A DNA stretch of 64,000 nucleotides from positions 1-64,000 of the forward strand of contig CAYNNQ010000003.1 in the NCBI GenBank assembly GCA_964398785.1, given 5' to 3'. Positions 59,318-64,000 of the stretch are shown here, piece by piece. Position numbers and translations under genes: made by a program. A model generated the notes under the pieces. The model was not told where the DNA came from, made no database searches, and saw only the letters and a program-made list of their open reading frames with translations. This DNA comes from CAYNNQ01 sp964398785 (lineage in GTDB: Bacteria; Desulfobacterota; Desulfovibrionia; Desulfovibrionales; Desulfonatronovibrionaceae). Numbering within the stretch: position 1 is the first letter of the stretch; the number at the start of each line of letters is the position of its first letter.

Positions 59318-59697
59318 TACTTCTCCCCCTTTGGAGCTACGTGGCAGTCCCAGCAATACGGGGAAACGCCCAGAGAGTTATGACACTTGTCGCAAAACTC
59401 TTCCTTTTTGGTATGGCATTTCATGCAGGTCTTGGTCAGACTTTTCCAGTACACCTTGCCGTTGGGGCTATGGTAGTAATGCTCTTTGTCCCGGACCACT
59501 TCATCACGCCACTTATCCAGAAGCTGCATATGCTCGGCGCGCATCCATTCGGTCTTTCTAACGCACTCCTCGCCCTGCTTCGGCTTCTGCAATTCGGGTT
59601 GCTCATAGGCAGCACTGCCAATATTTATCCAAAAAGGAAAGGTGAACAGCACGACAAACACGGCCAGACCGACTATTATCTTACCGCCATCGTACAT
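59317..59697 (-). CDS. dsrJ: DsrJ, periplasmic triheme cytochrome c
   Basis: This 126-residue protein is anchored by its uncleaved N-terminal span (IIVGLAVFVVLFTFPFWI) and has exactly three CXXCH motifs (CMKCH, CDKCH, CWDCH). A further conserved cysteine in EECVRKTEWM matches the residue proposed as an unusual His/Cys haem ligand in DsrJ. It begins directly after the dsrK stop. Confidence 0.95.
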   Translation of the reverse strand: MYDGGKIIVGLAVFVVLFTFPFWINIGSAAYEQPELQKPKQGEECVRKTEWMRAEHMQLLDKWRDEVVRDKEHYYHSPNGKVYWKSLTKTCMKCHTKKEEFCDKCHNSLGVSPYCWDCHVAPKGEK

Positions 59698-61317
59698 TTA
59701 TTCCTCCTCCTTCCCGGGTAGGGGTTCCATACGCAGGTCCATCTCCCGCTCCTGTTCACCCGGCAAAATCAATGCGTTTCCAACCAATTCATGGACACCG
59801 GTTACATCCACTCCCGGTACCCAATAATCCATAAGTTTAGGAAATACCGCACGGTCTATGGCGCATATGCAACCCAGCATGTTCACGCCATGCTTGTCAT
59901 GCATATGCTTGACCGCATTCGCCCTGGGGAATCCTCCCATCATGCGCAGCTCTTCGTTTTCGCCAGCATTCAGTCCGGCTCCGCCTCCGCAGCAAAAAGT
60001 CTGCTCCCGTATAGTCCCTTCGGGCATATCGTAAAAATAATTGGCCGTATTGTTGATGACGTATCTAGGCTCATCCAAGAGGCCCATGCCCCGCGAGGGG
60101 TTGCAGGAATCATGGAAGGTCATGACTTTGTTGTCGTTGCGGCTCTTATCCAGGGGGAGCTTGCCGTGCTTGATAAGGTCAGCGGTAAACTCGCAAATAT
60201 GGACCATTTTGGTGGAGGCCGCATTCTCAAACTTGGTCCCGGTTATCGGATTCACCGGCTCCTCTAGAAAATCGGGCGGCCCGTTCATGGTGTCCATGTA
60301 TTGATGAATCACGCGCCACATATGGCCGCATTCCCCTCCGAGTATCCATTTGACCCCCAGCCGCTTGGCCTCAGCGTACATTTTGGAATTTAGCCTTTTC
60401 ATCATCTCGTGCGATGTAAAGAAACCAAAGTTCCCGCCTTCGGATGCATACGTGCTCCAGGTGACCTCCAGGCCGTACTGCTCCTTGAGATAATGGAAAA
60501 GCATCAGATACCCCATGCATGTATATGTACCCGGATCGGCGAATACGTCTCCGGAAGGGGTAATAAAGAGGATATCGGCTCCTTTTTTATTGATGCTTGG
60601 TTCGGGCAGGACCCCGGTGACTTCTTCTATATCTTCACAGAAGAAGTCCAGCATATCCTTGAAGGCGTGCGGCTGAATACCCAGATGATTACCAGTGCGG
60701 TAACAGTTGGCCACAGGAGCCTGAATCCAATCTATATTCAAGCCCAAAAGATTGATCAGTTCCCGGCCCATTATAGTGATCTCAGCCGTATCTATTCCAT
60801 AGGGGCAAAAGACTGAACAGCGCCGGCACTCGGAGCATTGAAACAAATAATACCAAAGCTCCTGCAGGGTACCCAGCGTCAGTTTACGCGCTCCGGCGAA
60901 CCTGCCCAGTATCTTTCCGGATTTGGTAAACTCGCCTCGGTAAATGGATCGCAAGAGCTCCGCCCGCAGAACCGGCATGTTCTTGGGGTCTCCGGAACCA
61001 ATAAAATAGTGGCATTTGTCCGCGCAAGCGCCGCAACGCACACAAATATCCATAAAGATCTTGAATGTGCGAAAGCGGTCCAGCCTCTCGCGCATTCCCT
61101 GCAAAAAGATCTCCTGCCAGTTCTCCGGAAGGTCCCAGTCATCGGACAGGGGCTCGAATTTACGGGCATTGGGGAATCCCACATACTCGAGTTTTCCGGG
61201 TTCGGCGGAATAACAGTACCTGCCCTTTTTTATCTCCAGCGGTACATCCATCCAATCCGTGCGCGGCGGAGTGTGGTCAATACCCTTAACTAAAGCTTGC
61301 GGTTTTGGTGTGGCCAT
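59698..61317 (-). CDS. dsrK: DsrK, HdrD-like Fe-S subunit
   Basis: This 539-residue cytoplasmic subunit resembles heterodisulfide reductase HdrD. Cluster motifs are CVRCGACADKCHYF and CSECRRCSVFCPYGID. CCG-type sequences for the non-cubane catalytic cluster are FHDSCNPSRGMG and FCCGGGAGLNAG. It is thought to reduce the DsrC trisulfide with electrons from DsrM. It starts five bases after dsrM. Its DsrC substrate gene is not present here. Confidence 0.96.
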   Translation of the reverse strand: MATPKPQALVKGIDHTPPRTDWMDVPLEIKKGRYCYSAEPGKLEYVGFPNARKFEPLSDDWDLPENWQEIFLQGMRERLDRFRTFKIFMDICVRCGACADKCHYFIGSGDPKNMPVLRAELLRSIYRGEFTKSGKILGRFAGARKLTLGTLQELWYYLFQCSECRRCSVFCPYGIDTAEITIMGRELINLLGLNIDWIQAPVANCYRTGNHLGIQPHAFKDMLDFFCEDIEEVTGVLPEPSINKKGADILFITPSGDVFADPGTYTCMGYLMLFHYLKEQYGLEVTWSTYASEGGNFGFFTSHEMMKRLNSKMYAEAKRLGVKWILGGECGHMWRVIHQYMDTMNGPPDFLEEPVNPITGTKFENAASTKMVHICEFTADLIKHGKLPLDKSRNDNKVMTFHDSCNPSRGMGLLDEPRYVINNTANYFYDMPEGTIREQTFCCGGGAGLNAGENEELRMMGGFPRANAVKHMHDKHGVNMLGCICAIDRAVFPKLMDYWVPGVDVTGVHELVGNALILPGEQEREMDLRMEPLPGKEEE

Positions 61318-61322
61318 TCTTA

Positions 61323-62345
61323 CTACTCCTTATTCTCAGCTGGCTGTTCTTCCAAAGGCTTTTCCACCGGCAAACCAGCCTCTACCATCTTTTCGCGGAA
61401 TTCGTCCTCATAAGCCTCATATGTATGCACTTTGACGGGATAGTTCCACGGATTCTCGTGATGCACCCGCCGGGTGTTATTCACCAGATTCCTTGTCGGG
61501 CTCATGAACACCCCGCCCATGTGAGTGAGCTTACTGAACGGGAAGTAGGCAAGAAGGGTAGAAACCATAAACAAATGTACATAAAATATGGTTCCCACTT
61601 CCGCCGGGACCTGAGGGTTGAATGTCACCAGCCCCATAGTCAGGACCTTAACATATACAATATCGGTTTTCACAAAATACCGCATCAATATCCCCGATAT
61701 GGCGATTGCCAGTAACAGGAACAAGGGAAAGTAATCCGCGGCCTGGGAAATATATCTAAGCTGCGGCACTACAATGCGGCGTAGGAAAAGATAGGTTGCA
61801 GCGATCAAAATCATTACGTCCGTCATGAACAAAGTGGGCACCCCGATCTGTAAAAGCCCGTCCAGGGTATCCAACCACTGGAATGCGGCTGGTACCGGTT
61901 CCAGAAAAAAGCGCATGTGCCGGACAATGATAATCAAGAAAGAGTAGTGGAAGAGAAGAGCAAAGAGCCATAGCCATTTACTAGAGGAATAAGTCAGTTT
62001 CGGACCATCTTTTAGGTCCATTTTGGTGTTGCGAAAAAGTGAGCGGAAGAGGACTACTTCAAAAAACATCCGGACCAAGACACCCCAAAGTGTGGAGGGG
62101 TTGTCCACCTTGTTCTGCTTAATCCAGGGAAGGCTTTCCTCCTGTCCGCAAGTAGTTGGTATCCTAAAGGGCACTGGAGATTTTCCCCAGTCCACCACCT
62201 TGAGGATAAAGCCAACGATAAATACCGCGACTGCCACATAAGGTATGATCACTCCGAACAAGTAATGCATACCCCCGGCTCCGGCGCCCAGCAAAGCGAC
62301 CAAAACCAAGGCAAAGACCAGAAACAGTGAGTAAATCGCTTTCAT
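61323..62345 (-). CDS. dsrM: DsrM, NarI-like b-type cytochrome
   Basis: This 340-residue membrane cytochrome has two N-terminal spans (LFLVFALVLVALLGAGAGGM, then a second), then the NarI-like part with about five more. Histidines in FHYSFLIIIVRHMRF and in FYVHLFMVSTLLAYFPFSKL are likely haem b ligands. It takes electrons from menaquinol. It is the first dsr subunit gene in the operon; the RsbRD_N gene is 48 bases upstream. Confidence 0.95.
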   Translation of the reverse strand: MKAIYSLFLVFALVLVALLGAGAGGMHYLFGVIIPYVAVAVFIVGFILKVVDWGKSPVPFRIPTTCGQEESLPWIKQNKVDNPSTLWGVLVRMFFEVVLFRSLFRNTKMDLKDGPKLTYSSSKWLWLFALLFHYSFLIIIVRHMRFFLEPVPAAFQWLDTLDGLLQIGVPTLFMTDVMILIAATYLFLRRIVVPQLRYISQAADYFPLFLLLAIAISGILMRYFVKTDIVYVKVLTMGLVTFNPQVPAEVGTIFYVHLFMVSTLLAYFPFSKLTHMGGVFMSPTRNLVNNTRRVHHENPWNYPVKVHTYEAYEDEFREKMVEAGLPVEKPLEEQPAENKE

Positions 62346-62393
62346 GAACCGTTACCTCGCTTTAGTTCTTGAACATTACCCCGTAACCAAAAA

Positions 62394-62906
62394 TTATTTC
62401 GGCACCTCTTTAATAAGATCGGCCTTCTCCAAAAGCTTTTGCGTATGATCACGCATAAAACTCGCCTTTTTGCTCCAGAGATGCTCCCTGCACTCAATAT
62501 ATACATCCAGTGAAAGGGACGTAAGATCGTGCAGCTTTTCCTGAAAACCCAAAAGTTCCTGCACGAGATTCGGATCCCGGAGTTCCTTGTGCAAAACCTT
62601 GCGTGTCACCGGAAGTAACTCCAGGGGAAAGCAGGCAGCCTCCGAGGGTGGCAGTCCCTGTACTGCCCGGATGCGGACTATATCGTCGACATACTGTCCA
62701 AGGTTCTCAGACGCCTTGTCCTGCATAAGTTCATCAAAAATATTCTCCAGGCTCACCCGGAAACTATGCCCCACCGGATTGCTGAACTCGCTTTTCTTTT
62801 GCTTGAAAAACTTGGCTCCCTCCTCCGGGTAAGACTCGCACAGCCTTTGCAGCCAATCATTCAGAATCTGGTTTTTTTTGCTTTTGAGGTGTGTATATAA
62901 AGACAT
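62394..62906 (-). CDS. RsbRD_N-domain protein at the head of dsrMKJOP
   Basis: This 170-residue soluble helical protein (SLYTHLKSKKNQILNDWLQR, GHSFRVSLENIFDELMQDKA, IRAVQGLPPSEAACFPLELL) is typical of the RsbRD_N (RsbT co-antagonist/sensor) domain alone. There is no STAS or kinase part. It lies upstream of and in the same operon as dsrMKJOP. I chose the ATG at 62906; a TTG start 33 bases earlier is less likely. A regulatory or sensing role is inferred from the domain and position. Confidence 0.82.
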   Translation of the reverse strand: MSLYTHLKSKKNQILNDWLQRLCESYPEEGAKFFKQKKSEFSNPVGHSFRVSLENIFDELMQDKASENLGQYVDDIVRIRAVQGLPPSEAACFPLELLPVTRKVLHKELRDPNLVQELLGFQEKLHDLTSLSLDVYIECREHLWSKKASFMRDHTQKLLEKADLIKEVPK

Positions 62907-62945
62907 GATGGTTTGACCTGTTTTTTTTGGCTTGTTCAATCCACT

Positions 62946-62963
62946 TAGTGAAATCCTTCACAG
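62946..62963. promoter_or_regulatory. Rex-type operator of the RsbRD_N-dsrMKJOP operon
   Basis: TAGTGAAATCCTTCACAG keeps the GTGAA-N4-TTCAC core of Rex sites perfectly, with one outer mismatch in each half. It lies just downstream of the promoter (likely +15), a blocking position. Together with the dsrA site it suggests a shared NADH-responsive control of both dsr operons. Confidence 0.55.
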
Positions 62964-62976
62964 TCCGATTGAGGTG

Positions 62977-63005
62977 TTCTTATATCAGGCATTAGTTATC
63001 GTCAA
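62977..63005 (-). promoter_or_regulatory. Promoter of the RsbRD_N-dsrMKJOP operon
   Basis: On the minus strand, TTGACG (63000-63005) is 17 bases from TAAGAA (62977-62982); an overlapping TATAAG gives a 15-base spacing. It lies 70-100 bases ahead of the gene start. Confidence 0.5.
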
Positions 63006-63059
63006 GGTAATTTGAAAAATAATTAACCAGGCGCTCTCTTCACTTCTACATCAGCCATC

Positions 63060-64000
63060 TTAGGGAAAGAAACTGCGCATCGCCTTCAAATACGCCGCCC
63101 CCTTTTCCGGTGAGCTGGGTTTGCTGTTCGGATGAGTAAGAACATCTTTATTGATAAAGGGAAGAAAATCGGAAATGCCGGGCATTATTACCCGGACCAC
63201 GGGGAAGCGGAGTTTTGGGTGGGTGTGGTCCACCAGTATACAGTCGGTTTGCATTTCCCGGCAAGTACGGATAAGGGCCTCTATCTCTTCTCCAGTGTTC
63301 CCGCGTTTTCCGAGGGAATAGTCCACAACCGGGCCTTTTTGCAGAAAGGAAATGTCTTTCGGGGAAACCCCGCAGCGCATGATTAGATAGTAGTTGGACA
63401 CCTGTTCCCGGGGGGCCACTTTTTTATCCAGGTGTTTCCTGGGTTTTTGGAGATCTCTGCGGCCCTGAATACCTTCGGTGAAGCATCGGGTAAGCGCCTC
63501 GTCAGAGTCAAAAGCCGCGCCAGCTATAAGCACGTTGTATTCCAGAAGATCCCGGGGCAGATTTTTGTTGGTAAAAAGGACTCCGATAACAGGCAAGGAC
63601 CCGTTAAAAGAAAGATCTTTTATGCGCACCTCCACCCCCTGCTTTTCATAAAAGGAAATCATTTCCTGGATAAGGGGATTTTGAACGGAGGAGGGGTCAA
63701 TTGTGGGCGTTTTTCTTTCCGGCCTTATAGTCTCTATCAGGGCATAGCGTTCAAATATCTCGCTACTTCCCTGAATAAGTGCCTCTTCCAGAGTATTCCC
63801 CGCCGCCAGTCCGTTGGATCCATGGATATAGGAAGCGAAAGGTAAAGGGACCTTCACATAACAGTTACGGCGCAAAGAGAAGCCGTCCACCCAATGCCGG
63901 GCCAGGTCACTTCCCTTCATCTCTTCCACTTCCCCTTGCCCCAGGTGAGTTTCCCGCTTCAGTAGCTCCTCAACAGTGACCTTCCCTTCAGGAATTGCCT
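63060..64000 (-). CDS. YcaO-family protein (partial, continues past right edge)
   Basis: The visible 3' part encodes at least 313 residues; the frame is open to base 64000 without a required start. The YcaO core motif NGLAAGNTLEEALIQGSSEI then FERYALIE is present, as are EALTRCFTEGIQGRRDLQKP (second E/R motif) and DHTHPKLRFPVVRVIMPG. YcaO domains activate peptide amide oxygens with ATP, making azolines, thioamides or amidines. A few family members work with sulfur. Placement just upstream of the dsrMKJOP operon on the same strand suggests, but does not show, a role linked to sulfur metabolism. Confidence 0.85.
   Translation of the reverse strand, partial: AIPEGKVTVEELLKRETHLGQGEVEEMKGSDLARHWVDGFSLRRNCYVKVPLPFASYIHGSNGLAAGNTLEEALIQGSSEIFERYALIETIRPERKTPTIDPSSVQNPLIQEMISFYEKQGVEVRIKDLSFNGSLPVIGVLFTNKNLPRDLLEYNVLIAGAAFDSDEALTRCFTEGIQGRRDLQKPRKHLDKKVAPREQVSNYYLIMRCGVSPKDISFLQKGPVVDYSLGKRGNTGEEIEALIRTCREMQTDCILVDHTHPKLRFPVVRVIMPGISDFLPFINKDVLTHPNSKPSSPEKGAAYLKAMRSFFP

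Noticed and set aside
1..64000. CRISPR arrays, rRNA genes, prophage or intact insertion sequences
   Set aside because: No regularly spaced direct repeats, rRNA-like sequence, or transposase/integrase frames were seen.

Overview
The window comes from a sulfate-reducing deltaproteobacterium, most likely of the order Desulfovibrionales. The evidence is the full dissimilatory sulfite reductase set (dsrA, dsrB, dsrD and a CobB-like dsrN), a dsrMKJOP membrane complex, a ferredoxin III-like 7Fe ferredoxin, and typical house-keeping gene orders (phoH-pgpH-ybeY, leuACDB, rpsF-rpsR-rplI-dnaB, pgk-tpiA-secG-tRNA-Leu). The genus cannot be fixed from the sequence alone. No CRISPR array, rRNA or intact transposase was seen.

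Layout. 1-1.9 kb is an AT-rich accessory patch: a cysteine-rich secreted protein, an ORF without a good start, and a DinJ/YafQ-type toxin-antitoxin pair. An 18-bp inverted repeat brackets it. 1.9-7.4 kb holds MltF, a flavodoxin-like gene remnant, a chemoreceptor and an NlpC/P60 lipoprotein. 7.4-10.8 kb has tRNA-Leu(GAG), secG, tpiA, pgk and an OmpR-type regulator. 11.3-16.3 kb has a 1168-residue FAD/Fe-S oxidoreductase, ruvX and mltG. 16.3-22 kb is a five-gene peptide ABC transporter. 22-24.6 kb has a receiver-only regulator and a sulfur-carrier/TtuA-like pair. 24.6-35.8 kb is a long minus-strand series: leuB, leuD, leuC and leuA, pssA, psd, a glycosyltransferase, ybeY, pgpH and phoH. 36-41.8 kb on the plus strand is a GDT1-like exporter, lptD, mutL and purD. 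42.2-48 kb on the minus strand is DUF456, yhhQ, purE, paaK, dnaB, rplI, rpsR, rpsF and tRNA-Met.

48.5-64 kb is the sulfite-reduction region. Two minus-strand dsr operons lie about 8 kb apart (RsbRD_N-dsrMKJOP and dsrABDN). Between them are a ferredoxin, a YkgJ-type cysteine-cluster protein, a small conserved-looking protein and a TPR protein. A YcaO-family gene runs off the right edge. DsrAB reduces sulfite with help from DsrD; DsrN probably amidates sirohaem; DsrMKJOP links the quinone pool and periplasm to the cytoplasmic sulfur trisulfide. Both operons carry near-consensus Rex operators at their promoters, which suggests shared control by NADH/NAD+ state.

The main non-gene discovery is a family of short non-autonomous elements (38-186 bp). 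They end in GTTCTTAT and GGAAAC, and five copies are flanked by 6-bp direct repeats (four exact, one 5 of 6). One copy sits exactly between the antitoxin and toxin genes. Removing it with one repeat restores an overlapping TAATG stop/start, so the insertion uncoupled a formerly coupled toxin-antitoxin operon while leaving both reading frames intact.
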